DNA of 64,000 bases from JAUIAI01 sp041396685 (GCA_041396685.1 JAWKYD010000010.1:243644-307643), one strand, 5' to 3'; positions 18,570 through 27,609 are shown, counted from the first letter of the stretch. The notes: generated by a model from the letters alone, not told the origin. Program-made: numbers and translations.

Positions 18570-19843
18570 GGCCGGGGTGCGGCCATCGGCTCGGGGCGCC
18601 CGCCCGTGTGCATGGGCGACTGCTCGTCATGGTGCGGCGCGAACCGGCGCACGAGCGTGTGCGCGACCAGCGCGAGCAGGGCCGTCAGCGCGGCGATCGT
18701 GTAGGTCAGCGGCGCCAGCGTGCCATCGTAGCTGATGCCGATCCACATGCCGATCAACGCTCCCCAGACATGCATCTGGAAGCCGTTCAATGCCGCAGCC
18801 GCGCCGGCATTGGCCGGAAACGGCGCAACTGCCGCCACTTGCGCGCTGGCGTTGATCAGGCCGTGCGCGATCATCACGCCGAGCATCGGCACCAGCAGCG
18901 TGGCCAGCGACTGCACGCCGGCCACCACGAATCCGGCCATCGTCAGACCGCAGGCGGCCGACAGGCTCGCGCCACGCAGCATCAGGACGCGCGGACCGAC
19001 CCGTGGCAGCCAGCGTGCCAGCAAGGTGGTGCCGAGGATGAATGCCGCGGTCGCGAGACTGAACACCAGGCCGAACACCCAGGGCGGATGGCCGAGCACG
19101 TTGATCACCACATAGGGGCTGCCCGAGATGAAGCTGAACAGCGCACAGAAACTGGCCGCGCCGGTCAGTGCATAGGCCCAGAACTCGCCGTGCCTCGCGA
19201 TGAAGACGTAGTTGCGCAGCAACTGGGCCGGGGCCAGCGCATGCCGGTTGCGGTGGCGGTTGCTTTCCTGGAGCGAGCGCCAAGCGACCCATAGCAGGAC
19301 CAGCGCGAACAGACCCAGGACGCCGAACAGACCGCGCCAGCCGATCCAGGGCAGACTCAGCCCGGCGAGCGCCGGCCCGAGCAGCGGTGCCAGCCCCATC
19401 CAGGCCAATACCCTGGCCATCACGTGAGCGCCCTCGGCGGGCGAGTAGCGATCGCGCACGATCGCGCGCGCGCACACCACCAGGCAGCACACGCCCAGCG
19501 CCTGCAGGAAGCGTGCGGCCACCAACCAGCCGAGGCTGGGTGCCAGCGCGCCCGCCAGCAGGGCGATCGACAGCAGGGCGGCACCAGCCAGCACGACGGG
19601 GCGCCGGCCGAAGCGGTCGGACAGCGGACCGGCCAGCAATTGCGCCACGGCGAAGCCGCCGATGAACACCGACAAGGTCAGTTGAACCTGTCCGCTGCTG
19701 GCCGCGAACTGATTGCCGAGCGCTGGCAGGGCGGGCAGATAGACATCGGTCGATGCCGGCTGCGCGGCCAGGAAGGCGACCAGCAGCCATGGTACCGGAT
19801 GGGAGTGTTTAGCGGCCACGGAGGAACCAGCGGTCCATCGCAT
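18566..19843 (-). CDS. Bcr/CflA-family major facilitator drug exporter
   Basis: This 425-residue, 12-helix major facilitator has the Bcr/CflA signatures: STDVYLPALP in the first helix, the MFS loop motif GPLSDRFGRRPV between helices 2 and 3, and an arginine in helix 4 (ARAIVRDRYSPAEGAHVMA). It would export small toxic compounds by proton antiport across the inner membrane. The frame is open further upstream inside mutL, so the start is uncertain; the ATG at 19843 is chosen because it overlaps the mutL stop and leaves only a short cytoplasmic leader. No clear ribosome site is seen. Confidence 0.85.
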   Translation of the reverse strand: MRWTAGSSVAAKHSHPVPWLLVAFLAAQPASTDVYLPALPALGNQFAASSGQVQLTLSVFIGGFAVAQLLAGPLSDRFGRRPVVLAGAALLSIALLAGALAPSLGWLVAARFLQALGVCCLVVCARAIVRDRYSPAEGAHVMARVLAWMGLAPLLGPALAGLSLPWIGWRGLFGVLGLFALVLLWVAWRSLQESNRHRNRHALAPAQLLRNYVFIARHGEFWAYALTGAASFCALFSFISGSPYVVINVLGHPPWVFGLVFSLATAAFILGTTLLARWLPRVGPRVLMLRGASLSAACGLTMAGFVVAGVQSLATLLVPMLGVMIAHGLINASAQVAAVAPFPANAGAAAALNGFQMHVWGALIGMWIGISYDGTLAPLTYTIAALTALLALVAHTLVRRFAPHHDEQSPMHTGGRPEPMAAPRP

Positions 19844-21944
19844 CGTGGTCGAACTGCACCCACGTGGGCCGGCCGTGGTTGCACTGGTCGGCGCCCGGCG
19901 TTGCCTCCATGTCGCGCAGCAGGCGATCCATTTCGTCCAGGCCCAGGCGGCGGTTGGCCCGAACCGCGCCGTGACAGGCCATGGTTGCGAGCAACTGATC
20001 GCGGCGTGCCGCCAGCAGCTCCGCCTCGCCGGTGTCCTGCAACTCGGCCAACACGTCACGGGCCAGTCGGACCGGGTCGGCGCGCGATAGCATGGCCGGC
20101 AACGAACGTACTGCCAGGGTGGTCGGCGACATCGGTTCGATCGTCAGGCCGAGCGCCTGCAGGGTGTCGGCCGCGATCGTGGCGGTGGCGATCTCCTGGG
20201 CGTCGGCACGGAAGGTGGCCGGAATCAACAGCGCCTGCACGGGCAGGCCGCGCTCGGCAAACTGGCGCTTGAGCCTCTCGTAGACGATGCGTTCGTGCGC
20301 CGCATGCATGTCGACCACGATCAGGCCGTTTCGATTCTGCGCGAGGATGTAGACGCCGTGCAGTTGCGCGATCGCATGGCCCAGCGGCAGATCGTCGTCC
20401 GGCCCGTTCGCGGCGTCGGCCGGGATCGGCGTGGCGGCGACTGTGAGGCCCGCGTTGGCGAGCGGTGAGTGGCCACTGACCCCGGCCGCTTCGCCGTCGG
20501 TTGCGCTCGGCGCCCCGATCGACTGCGTGGTCACCGCGGGCGTGCGCGCGATGTTGTCCGCCGCGCCGAAAGCGGGCGGGTCCGACGGCGCCGCACCCGC
20601 GTCGTGCGCGCTCAGCGGTGATTGCGCGCGCAGCGCACGGTCGATCGCGGCGCGATCGACACGGCTGGGCATCTCGACCCGCGTTTCGCGCCAGGCGGGC
20701 GCATTGCCGGCCGAACGCCAGGCGTCCCGGTCGAGTAGTGAACGCTGACCCCCGGTCGCTGTCGCGGTCGCTGTCGCGGACGCTGTCGCGGACGCGGACG
20801 CGTTCGGCGTCGCGGAATCGCCCATCGGTGCCGCCCCGGCGGCCGCACGCCCGCGCCCGGCGGCAATCATCGTGCCGGCCGCGGGCGCCGCCGACGCGCC
20901 CGTGATGGGTGCCCGAGCGCGATGCTCGTGCGGGTCGGGGCCGGCCGCACCCGATCCGGCGCCCACGGCCAGCGCGTCGCGCACCGCGCGGTAGACGAGT
21001 TGATGGACCGCGCTGGCATCGCGGAAGCGCACTTCGGCCTTGGCCGGGTGAACGTTGACGTCGACCAGCGACGGGTCGAGGTCGACGTAGATCACATAGC
21101 CGGGATGGCGGTCGCCGTGTAGATAGTCCCGGTAGGCCCGCCGCACCGCGTGTGCAAGCAGGCGATCGCGCACGGCGCGCGAGTTGACTACCAGGAACTG
21201 ACGGTCGGCCCGCCCGCGGGCCGCGGTGGGGTGGCCGAGCAGCGCCTGCATCTGCACGATGCCGTCGAGTTCGATCCGGTAGTGCCGCTCGCCGAGCGCC
21301 GGGCCGAGGATCGACTCCGCGCGCCTTTCCCAGCTCTCGCTCGCGTGCTGTTCGACCTTGCGGCCATCGACGAAGGCCGTGAAGCTCACGCTCGGATGGG
21401 CGAGCGCGACCCGGCGCATCGCATCCAGACAGTGGCTGGTCTCGGTGGCCATGCTCTTCAGGAACTTGCGTCTCGCGGGCGTGCGCGCGAACAGGTCCAG
21501 GACTTCGACGGTGGTGCCGGCCAACCCCGGGCTGGCCTCGGGCTCGGCGTCGCGCTGGCGGCTGCTCACGCGCCACGCGTGCACGGCGTCGGCCGTGCGG
21601 CTGGTCAGCAGAACCTCGCCGACCGAGGCCAGGGCCGCCAGCGCCTCGCCACGAAACCCCATCGTCGCCACCGCTTCCAGGTCGGCCAGTGAGCGGATCT
21701 TGCTGGTCGCATGGCGTTGCAGGGCGAGCGCGAGCTCGGCGGGCGGGATGCCGACACCGTCGTCGATCACGGCGATACGGCGCACACCGCCTTCTTCCAG
21801 GCGCAGCACGATGTCGCGCGCGCCGGCGTCGAGCGCGTTCTCGAGCAACTCCTTGATCGCCGAGGCCGGGCGCTCGATGACCTCGCCGGCCGCGATCTGG
21901 CTGATCAGCGTATCGGGGAGGAGTCGGATCTGGGCGGCGGGCAT
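19809..21944 (-). CDS. mutL: DNA mismatch repair protein MutL
   Basis: This 711-residue mismatch repair matchmaker links MutS to downstream nicking and excision. The GHKL ATPase is N-terminal: IAAGEVIERPASAIKELLEN, DDGVGI, ATSKI and GFRGEAL are all present within about 120 residues. A poorly conserved Ala/Ser/Thr/Pro-rich linker (about 350-500) precedes the dimerisation domain. That domain starts at LHGVYILAQN and contains DMHAAHERIVYE and CHGAVRANRRL. The linker carries a short in-frame repeat near 20754-20805 (Ala alternating with Ser/Thr). The ATG at 21944 is chosen over an upstream in-frame extension because MutL proteins begin just before IRLLPDTL. Confidence 0.96.
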   Translation of the reverse strand: MPAAQIRLLPDTLISQIAAGEVIERPASAIKELLENALDAGARDIVLRLEEGGVRRIAVIDDGVGIPPAELALALQRHATSKIRSLADLEAVATMGFRGEALAALASVGEVLLTSRTADAVHAWRVSSRQRDAEPEASPGLAGTTVEVLDLFARTPARRKFLKSMATETSHCLDAMRRVALAHPSVSFTAFVDGRKVEQHASESWERRAESILGPALGERHYRIELDGIVQMQALLGHPTAARGRADRQFLVVNSRAVRDRLLAHAVRRAYRDYLHGDRHPGYVIYVDLDPSLVDVNVHPAKAEVRFRDASAVHQLVYRAVRDALAVGAGSGAAGPDPHEHRARAPITGASAAPAAGTMIAAGRGRAAAGAAPMGDSATPNASASATASATATATATGGQRSLLDRDAWRSAGNAPAWRETRVEMPSRVDRAAIDRALRAQSPLSAHDAGAAPSDPPAFGAADNIARTPAVTTQSIGAPSATDGEAAGVSGHSPLANAGLTVAATPIPADAANGPDDDLPLGHAIAQLHGVYILAQNRNGLIVVDMHAAHERIVYERLKRQFAERGLPVQALLIPATFRADAQEIATATIAADTLQALGLTIEPMSPTTLAVRSLPAMLSRADPVRLARDVLAELQDTGEAELLAARRDQLLATMACHGAVRANRRLGLDEMDRLLRDMEATPGADQCNHGRPTWVQFDHDAMDRWFLRGR

Positions 21945-22121
21945 CGAATCGGACGGCGCCCGACCGGATTCGGCACGGGCAGGCAAAACCGCGATTCTAC
22001 GAGTGTGGGCAGCGGCGGCCGATCGAATGCCCGGGTCGAGGGCCATGCCGACGCATCCGCGTGCGCCAGGCTGCAGCCCGGGAGCTCACTCGGCGGGTGA
22101 ATCATCGGCCCGCACGGTGTT

Positions 22122-22149
22122 AAGGAGGCGCCCATACAAGCGTCTCCTT
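22122..22149. other. hairpin downstream of the NUDIX gene
   Basis: AAGGAGGCGC and GCGTCTCCTT form a 10-bp stem with one G-T wobble around an 8-base loop. It lies 11 bases after the NUDIX stop in the gap before mutL. No T run follows on the minus strand, so terminator function is uncertain. The rest of the gap (21945-22160) shows nothing recognisable. Confidence 0.35.
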
Positions 22150-22160
22150 GAGGAATGCTG

Positions 22161-22994
22161 TCAGTCGGCGGATCGATGCCAGCGCAGGCAGGCCAACTGG
22201 CCGAGCGAGGCACCGCGGGTCAGCTCGCCGCGGTCGATCCGCGTCAGCACCTCGTCGTGTGCGAGATGGACGAATTCGCTGACCTCGCCGTCGACATTGT
22301 CGGGACGCGCACCGGCGGCGAGCAAGGCGCGATACACGATCACGTCCTCGATCATCATGCCCTCGCGCACGGGCATCTGCAGCCGCCAGCGGCCGAGCGC
22401 GGTCAGCGCCCCGAGCGCCGCTTCATCCAGGCCGGCTTCCTCGGCCGCCTCGCGGCGCATTGCCAGCGCCAGGGGCTCGACCGAGCGGGCATCCGACCCC
22501 AGACCCACCAGTCCGCTGGCCAGATTGTCGAGCATGCCCGGATCGGTGTCCTTGTGCAGCGCACGTCGCTGTAGCCAGCAGCCATCGATGCGGCCGTCGG
22601 GGCCGCGGGTCTCGCCGACCAGGTGCACGGACAGCGTGCGCAGGCCGAGCACGCGCATGCAGCCGCGTTCGATCGCCCCCAACAGGCTGCCGTCGTCGGC
22701 CAGCACCGGCAGCCGCTCGTGGCGCCAGCGCGCGCTGCGGCCGGCGTCACGCAGCGCCAGTGCGATCGCGTTCAGGCTGGCGTTGGTGTCGCCGGCGCAG
22801 ACCGGCATCAGCGACAGCGCGTCGTCATCGAGCGCCAGGCCGGGCACGGCGCGCCGCAGTAGCTCGGCATCGTCCGGCAGTAGGCTGCCGACCACGCGCC
22901 CGGCGATCTCGAACAGCAGTCGTGGCTGCGGTGCATCCACTTGCAGGCCGCCCAGCAGATGCTCGAAGCGTGGATCGGAAGCGGGTTCAGGCAC
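22161..22994 (-). CDS. NUDIX hydrolase with N-terminal DUF4743-like domain
   Basis: This 277-residue protein has an N-terminal region of about 110 residues like those in Burkholderiales NUDIX proteins (DUF4743), then a NUDIX domain. The box is seen at about residues 170-195: SVEPLALAMRREAAEEAGL, with the REAAEEAG core and the upstream Glu at the standard seven-residue spacing; the leading Gly is one position off consensus. Related eukaryotic proteins resemble thiamine pyrophosphokinase-associated NUDIX enzymes; the substrate here is unknown. The stop of amiC overlaps its start. Confidence 0.85.
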   Translation of the reverse strand: MPEPASDPRFEHLLGGLQVDAPQPRLLFEIAGRVVGSLLPDDAELLRRAVPGLALDDDALSLMPVCAGDTNASLNAIALALRDAGRSARWRHERLPVLADDGSLLGAIERGCMRVLGLRTLSVHLVGETRGPDGRIDGCWLQRRALHKDTDPGMLDNLASGLVGLGSDARSVEPLALAMRREAAEEAGLDEAALGALTALGRWRLQMPVREGMMIEDVIVYRALLAAGARPDNVDGEVSEFVHLAHDEVLTRIDRGELTRGASLGQLACLRWHRSAD

Positions 22995-24276
22995 GTTGCA
23001 GACCGCCCGTCAGCGTGGGCTGCAAATAATCGCGCAGTCCGTCGAAGATCGCCCCGGCCACCTGCCGCCGGTAGTGCGGACTCATCAGGCGCCGCTCCTC
23101 GTCGGGATTGCTGATGAAGGCGGTCTCGACCAGGATCGACGGAATGTCGGGTGCCTTGAGAACCGCGAAGGCCGCGCCTTCCACCCGTGGCTTGTGCAAC
23201 TCCGCCACCGCATCGAGCGCGCCGAGCACGCGACGTCCGAGCCGCCGGCTCTCGTGGATCTTGGCGCGCGCGGTCATGTCGACCAGGACCTCGCGCGCCA
23301 TCCGGTCGCTGACCCGGGCGGCCACTTGTACGCCGCCAATCAGGTCGGCCTTGTTCTCGCGCCGCGCGAGCCAACGTGCCGCCGTGCTGGTGGCCCCGCT
23401 TGGCGAAAGCATGTAGACCGAGGCGCCGCGCGCCTCCGGTCGCACGAAGGCATCGGCATGTAGCGATACGAACACATCGGCGCCGACGCGCCTTGCGCGT
23501 CCCACCCGATCGGCGAGCGATACGTAATAGTCGCCCTCGCGGGTCATGTAGGCGCGCATACCGGCCTCGAGGCGCACGAGTTGACGCAGCTCGGCCGCGA
23601 TGGCCAGCACGACGTCCTTCTCGAGCGTCCCGCGCCGGCCGACCGCGCCCGGATCCTCACCGCCGTGACCGGCGTCGATCGCCACGGTCACCAGGCGCGC
23701 GATCGGCGCGGGTTCATTGCGGGCGCGCGCCGAACCGACGATCGCGGGAGCGGTCTTGTCGCGCAGAATCCCTGCCAGGGGATCCTCGATCACCACCGGC
23801 TTGCCGGTGCCGCCGTTCTGCTCGAGCAGCGTCACCAGGGGGTCGGTCGGAATCAGCGGATGGAGATCGATCACCAGCCGGTGCTGATAATTGGCGATCG
23901 GCTCGAGCGCGAACAGCTGCGGCTCGATCGCCTGTTTGAGGTCGAGCACGATGCGAGCGACACCGGCACCACGCTGTCCCACCCGCACCCCGGCAATGAA
24001 CGGATCGTCCGCCTTGACCTTGCCGAGCAGCTCGCTGATGCCACCGGCGATGTCGATGCCCTCGATGTCGACTACCAACCGGTGCGGCGCGCCGAGCAGC
24101 GAGTAGCGATAGGTCAGCGGACGATCGAGCTCCAGCGTCAGACGCGTGTAGTCGCGTGCGGGCCATACCCGCACCGCGAGAATGCGATCGGCGCGAGCCG
24201 CGCGCAACGGCACCGCCAGCGCGAGCGCGCCCAGGCCGCCTCTCAGCCAGCGGCGGCGCGCATGGCTCTCAGGCAC
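22987..24276 (-). CDS. amiC: N-acetylmuramoyl-L-alanine amidase AmiC
   Basis: This 429-residue periplasmic amidase cleaves septal peptidoglycan during daughter-cell separation. The N terminus has a twin-arginine signal (ARRRWLRG then a hydrophobic stretch ending RAARA), in keeping with Tat export of AmiC. An AMIN domain (about 35-135) targets it to the septum. The Amidase_3 domain starts at TVAIDAGHGGEDPGAVG (zinc His and Glu) and includes SLHADAF and the catalytic VETAFISNPDEE. The GTG at 24276 gives a signal peptide of normal length; longer in-frame starts lie inside tsaE. The tsaE stop overlaps this start by 34 bases. Confidence 0.92.
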   Translation of the reverse strand: MPESHARRRWLRGGLGALALAVPLRAARADRILAVRVWPARDYTRLTLELDRPLTYRYSLLGAPHRLVVDIEGIDIAGGISELLGKVKADDPFIAGVRVGQRGAGVARIVLDLKQAIEPQLFALEPIANYQHRLVIDLHPLIPTDPLVTLLEQNGGTGKPVVIEDPLAGILRDKTAPAIVGSARARNEPAPIARLVTVAIDAGHGGEDPGAVGRRGTLEKDVVLAIAAELRQLVRLEAGMRAYMTREGDYYVSLADRVGRARRVGADVFVSLHADAFVRPEARGASVYMLSPSGATSTAARWLARRENKADLIGGVQVAARVSDRMAREVLVDMTARAKIHESRRLGRRVLGALDAVAELHKPRVEGAAFAVLKAPDIPSILVETAFISNPDEERRLMSPHYRRQVAGAIFDGLRDYLQPTLTGGLQRA

Positions 24277-24740
24277 GCGCGCCCCCGGGCCGTGCCTGCA
24301 AGCGTTTCGAGCCTGCGGCTCTCGGGCTCGTCGCCGGCCACCAAACGCAGCCAGAGATCGGGTACGGGCAGCGTCGGCCGAGCCCGCTCCGGCCACTCGA
24401 CCAAGACCACCGCGTCGCTGTCGATGAGCTCTTCGAAACCCGCTTCACGGAGTTCCTCTTCCGACGAGAACCTATAAAAATCAAAGTGATATAGCGTGAA
24501 CGACGAAAGTGTATACGGTTCCATCAGGGTAAAGGTCGGGCTCTTGACCCGACCGTTGTAGCCAAGCGACCGGATCAACCAACGGCAGAATTCGGTCTTG
24601 CCGGCGCCAAGATCGCCGGACAGGTAGACCCGCGTGCCGGGGTCCAGCACCGCGCCCAGCGCCGCCGCCATGGCGGCGGTGGCGGCCATATCGCGCAGAA
24701 AGAAACAGGCTTGATCGGAATCGTCGGTGGTCGGGCTCAT
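24243..24740 (-). CDS. tsaE: tRNA t6A biosynthesis ATPase TsaE
   Basis: This 165-residue P-loop ATPase drives turnover of the TsaB-TsaD-TsaE complex that makes N6-threonylcarbamoyl-A37. The Walker A GDLGAGKTEF lies at about residues 45-54, then SPTFTLMEPY, LYHFDFYR and VLVEWPER, all typical. The ATG at 24740 starts MSPTTDDS. Only 10 bases separate it from the divergent queG ATG, so promoters of one or both must lie inside the opposing coding sequence. Partner tsaD is 4 kb away at 28297-29307. Confidence 0.94.
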   Translation of the reverse strand: MSPTTDDSDQACFFLRDMAATAAMAAALGAVLDPGTRVYLSGDLGAGKTEFCRWLIRSLGYNGRVKSPTFTLMEPYTLSSFTLYHFDFYRFSSEEELREAGFEELIDSDAVVLVEWPERARPTLPVPDLWLRLVAGDEPESRRLETLAGTARGRACLRAMRAAAG

Positions 24741-24750
24741 ACTGCGATCG

Positions 24751-25944
24751 ATGCAAGGCGAGACGGAATCGGAAGGAAGCGGCCGGGCGCGCGGCCGAGG
24801 TGCGCACGCTATCACGGCGAAAGGGCGTGCGCTGCCCGACCGCGCCCGGATCGAAGCCTGGGCGCGCGAGCTCGGTTTCGAGCACGTCGGTGTGGCCGAT
24901 GTACGCGGCATGGACGCGAGCCCCCAGTTGCAGGCCTGGCTCGCGGCGGGCTGCCACGGCGAAATGGAATACATGGCTCGTGAGCCGCAGCGGCGTGCCC
25001 GCCCGGCCGAGCTGGTCGGCGGGACGTTGAGCGCGATCATGGTGGGTGCCCGCTATGCGCCGCGGCCGTCGGACTGGCGCGCCGATGGCTGGCGCGCGCT
25101 CGCCGAGCCGGGTCGCGCCTATGTCTCGAACTACGCCCGTGGCCGCGATTATCACAAGCGTGTTCGCCGGCGCCTGGCGCGGCTGGCCGAACAGATCGCA
25201 CAGGCCGTCGGTCCGTTCGGGCATCGTGCGTTTTGCGATTCGGCGCCGGTCATGGAGGTCGAGATCGCCGCGCGGGCCGGGCTCGGCTGGCGTGGCAAGC
25301 ACACCCTGCTGCTCAATCGCGAGCAGGGTTCGATGTTCTTTCTGGGTACGCTCTACACCGATCTGCCGTTGCGCGCCGATTTGGCTGCCGAGAACCACTG
25401 CGGACGATGCCGGCGCTGTCTCGACGTCTGCCCGACCCGGGCCTTCGACGGCCCCTACCGGCTCGATGCCCGGCGCTGCATCTCGTATCTGACGATCGAG
25501 CATCGGGGGCCGATCCCCGAGTCCTTGCGCGCCGCGATCGGCAACCGCGTCTACGGCTGCGACGATTGTCAGCTGGTCTGTCCGTGGAACAAATTCGCAC
25601 GACCACCCGTGCACGACGAGTTCGACCCGCGTCATGGCCTGGATGCCGCCCGATTGCTGTCTCTCTGGGCCTGGGGCGAGAACGACTTCGATGCGCGTCT
25701 GCAGGGTTCGGCGATCCGGCGAATCGGTTGGTCGCGCTGGCGCCGCAACCTGGCCGTCGCGATCGGCAACCTGGCCCAGAGTGGGGCGTCAGCCTGTTTG
25801 CTCGCGCAGGCGCGCGTGCGCCTCGCCGACGCCCGCGCGTCGGCGGACCCGTTGGTGGCCGAACACATCGACTGGGCATTGGCGCGTCTGGCGCCGAGGG
25901 CCGACGATGACGGGCCCGCCGCCCGGTCGGTGGTGCGATCGTGA
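24751..25944 (+). CDS. queG: epoxyqueuosine reductase QueG
   Basis: This cobalamin and [4Fe-4S] enzyme performs the last step of queuosine synthesis in tRNA. The 397 residues include the N-terminal corrinoid-binding half (FCDSAPVMEVEIAARAGLGW around 160-180) and two iron-sulfur clusters: CGRCRRCLDVCP (about 210-221), and CDDCQLVCPWN plus an upstream Cys. The start is uncertain: the frame opens with GTG at 24727, which would overlap tsaE; the ATG at 24751 is used, and homologues start nearer residue 30. Divergent from tsaE, overlapping the xerD GTG start at its 3' end. Confidence 0.93.
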   Translation: MQGETESEGSGRARGRGAHAITAKGRALPDRARIEAWARELGFEHVGVADVRGMDASPQLQAWLAAGCHGEMEYMAREPQRRARPAELVGGTLSAIMVGARYAPRPSDWRADGWRALAEPGRAYVSNYARGRDYHKRVRRRLARLAEQIAQAVGPFGHRAFCDSAPVMEVEIAARAGLGWRGKHTLLLNREQGSMFFLGTLYTDLPLRADLAAENHCGRCRRCLDVCPTRAFDGPYRLDARRCISYLTIEHRGPIPESLRAAIGNRVYGCDDCQLVCPWNKFARPPVHDEFDPRHGLDAARLLSLWAWGENDFDARLQGSAIRRIGWSRWRRNLAVAIGNLAQSGASACLLAQARVRLADARASADPLVAEHIDWALARLAPRADDDGPAARSVVRS

Positions 25945-27122
25945 GTCCCGCACCGGACCCACCGCCGGACCCACCGCCGGACCAACCGCCGGACCAATCG
26001 CCGGACCAACCGCCGGACCAACCGCCGGACCAACCGCCGAGTCCGCCGCCGAGTCCACCGCCGAGTCCGCCGCCGGGTCCGTCCCGCGGTCTGCGTGCGC
26101 GTCTGCGCCAACGGACCGCCCGCCGCAGCGGGTCTTCCACGCAGCCGCAGTCGGCATTCCAGGTGGCCGATCAGGCGATCGTCGAGCGCTTTTTGGAGTC
26201 GCTCTGGCTCGAGGACGGTCTGGCCCGCAATTCGATCGATGCCTATCGGCGCGATCTGCGCGCGGCCAGCGACTGGCTCGGCCGTGAACAAGGGTGCACG
26301 CTGCTGGCGGCCGAACTGGCCGATCTGCTCGCCTATGTCGCGGCCCGGCATCCGGGTTCGCGGGCGGCAAGCAGCAATCGTCGCCTGACCGTGCTGCGCC
26401 GCTTCTTTGCCTATCTGGTACGCAGTGGTCGCCGCGATGACGATCCGACCGAGACGATCAGGGCGGCGCGCGCCCAGCCGCGCTTTCCGGACACGCTCAG
26501 CGAAGCGCAGGTAGAGGCGTTGCTGACGGCGCCACCGCTGGACGACCCGCTCGGCATTCGCGATCGGGCGATGCTCGAATTGCTCTATGCGACCGGCCTG
26601 CGGGTCAGCGAACTGGTCTCGATCGAACTGCATCAGATCTCGCTGACCGACGGCGTCGTACGGGTCGTTGGCAAGGGCGACAAGGAGCGTCTGGTACCGG
26701 TCGGCGAGCCGGCCCGCCAGGCGCTGCTGCAGTATCTTGAACAGGCACGTGGCGAGATCCTCGGACGGCGGATCAGCGATGCCGTGTTCGTGACCGGCCG
26801 CGGCGGGCCCATGACCCGCCAGATGTTCTGGGTTCTGATCCGACGTTATGCGGTCCGCGCCGACATTCGCGCGCCGTTGTCGCCGCATGGCCTGCGCCAT
26901 GCGTTCGCGACTCATCTGCTCAATCACGGCGCCGACCTGCGCGTGGTGCAGATGCTGCTCGGGCACGCCGACATCTCGACCACGCAGATCTATACGCAAC
27001 GTCGCGCCGCGCGCGACTGCAGCAGTTGCACGAGCGCCACCATCCGCGCGGATGATGCGCGGCGGCGGCGTCGGGCCGGCCGATGCGGCCGGCGCCGGGC
27101 AGTAGAATCCGCGCATGGGTAA
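25941..27122 (+). CDS. xerD: tyrosine recombinase XerD with Pro-rich N-terminal extension and altered C terminus
   Basis: This protein resolves chromosome dimers at dif with XerC. The core (from about residue 75) follows XerD closely: catalytic Arg in ATGLRVSELV, Lys in VGKGDKERLVP, HGLRHAFATH, LLGHADISTTQIYT with the nucleophile Tyr. Two oddities are visible. First, the GTG start overlaps the queG stop, and residues 3-47 are repeats of PPDQ and PPSP units absent from usual XerD (about 300 residues). Second, after QIYT the frame departs from the expected HVAxxRLQQLHERHHPR tail, which is readable in another frame up to a TGA at 27053-27055; a net +2 bases between 26997 and 27014 explains this. 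The annotated tail of about 40 residues is therefore probably artefactual or mutated. Confidence 0.88.
   Translation: MSPAPDPPPDPPPDQPPDQSPDQPPDQPPDQPPSPPPSPPPSPPPGPSRGLRARLRQRTARRSGSSTQPQSAFQVADQAIVERFLESLWLEDGLARNSIDAYRRDLRAASDWLGREQGCTLLAAELADLLAYVAARHPGSRAASSNRRLTVLRRFFAYLVRSGRRDDDPTETIRAARAQPRFPDTLSEAQVEALLTAPPLDDPLGIRDRAMLELLYATGLRVSELVSIELHQISLTDGVVRVVGKGDKERLVPVGEPARQALLQYLEQARGEILGRRISDAVFVTGRGGPMTRQMFWVLIRRYAVRADIRAPLSPHGLRHAFATHLLNHGADLRVVQMLLGHADISTTQIYTQRRAARDCSSCTSATIRADDARRRRRAGRCGRRRAVESAHG
25953..26080 (+). repeat. 12-bp in-frame tandem repeat at the 5' end of xerD
   Basis: About ten degenerate units of CCGCCGGACCAA type, changing to CCGCCGAGTCCA in the 3' third, encode Pro-Pro-Asp-Gln then Pro-Pro-Ser-Pro. 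The unit length keeps the frame, so copy-number changes would alter only linker length. There are no spacers, so it is not a CRISPR. Confidence 0.85.
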
Positions 27123-27609
27123 ACGCGTTAGCGAGACACCGGCCACACAGGCGCTCAAGCGTGCCGGCATCACGTATTCCGAGCATGCCTACGACTACGT
27201 CGATCACGGCGGTGCCGGCGAGGCCGCGCGCCAGCTGTCGCTGCCGGCCGCCGCGGTCGTCAAGACGCTCGTCATGCAGGACGAGCGCGCGCGCCCGCTG
27301 GTCGTGCTGATGCACGGCGATCGTGAGGTCTCCACCAAGAACCTCGCCCGCGAAATCGGCTGCAAGAGTGTCCAGCCGTGCGCTCCCGAGGTCGCCCAGC
27401 GGCATTCCGGCTACCAGGTCGGTGGCACCTCGCCGTTCGGCTTGCGCAAGTCCATGCCGGTCTATGTCGAGCGCAGCGTGCTGGGCCTGCCGCAGGTCTA
27501 CGTCAACGGCGGGCGGCGTGGCTATTTGGTCGGTCTGGCCGCCGACGTGCTCACCGACACGCTCGGCGCCCGGCCGGTCGAGTGCGCGCAGCCGGTGCGG
27601 GATGCCTGA
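27115..27609 (+). CDS. ybaK: YbaK/EbsC-family aminoacyl-tRNA deacylase
   Basis: This 164-residue protein belongs to the Cys-tRNA(Pro) deacylase (YbaK) family, which hydrolyses misacylated tRNA. It shows the active-site Lys region VVKTLVMQ (about 43-50), KNLAREIGCKSV and the glycine loop VGGTSPFGLRKSMPVY (about 102-117) of the family. It overlaps the last 8 bases of the present xerD frame; with the ancestral xerD stop the gap would be 59 bases. plsY follows after 15 bases. Confidence 0.92.
   Translation: MGKRVSETPATQALKRAGITYSEHAYDYVDHGGAGEAARQLSLPAAAVVKTLVMQDERARPLVVLMHGDREVSTKNLAREIGCKSVQPCAPEVAQRHSGYQVGGTSPFGLRKSMPVYVERSVLGLPQVYVNGGRRGYLVGLAADVLTDTLGARPVECAQPVRDA

Noticed and set aside
21358..23463. 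701-codon plus-strand frame across mutL, the NUDIX gene and amiC
   Set aside because: It spans three recognised minus-strand genes and encodes Arg/Ser-rich nonsense, a typical high-GC shadow.
25941..27122. XerD frame as a second phage integrase
   Set aside because: The core follows chromosomal XerD almost residue by residue in the catalytic region and lies in a conserved housekeeping cluster far from the prophage.
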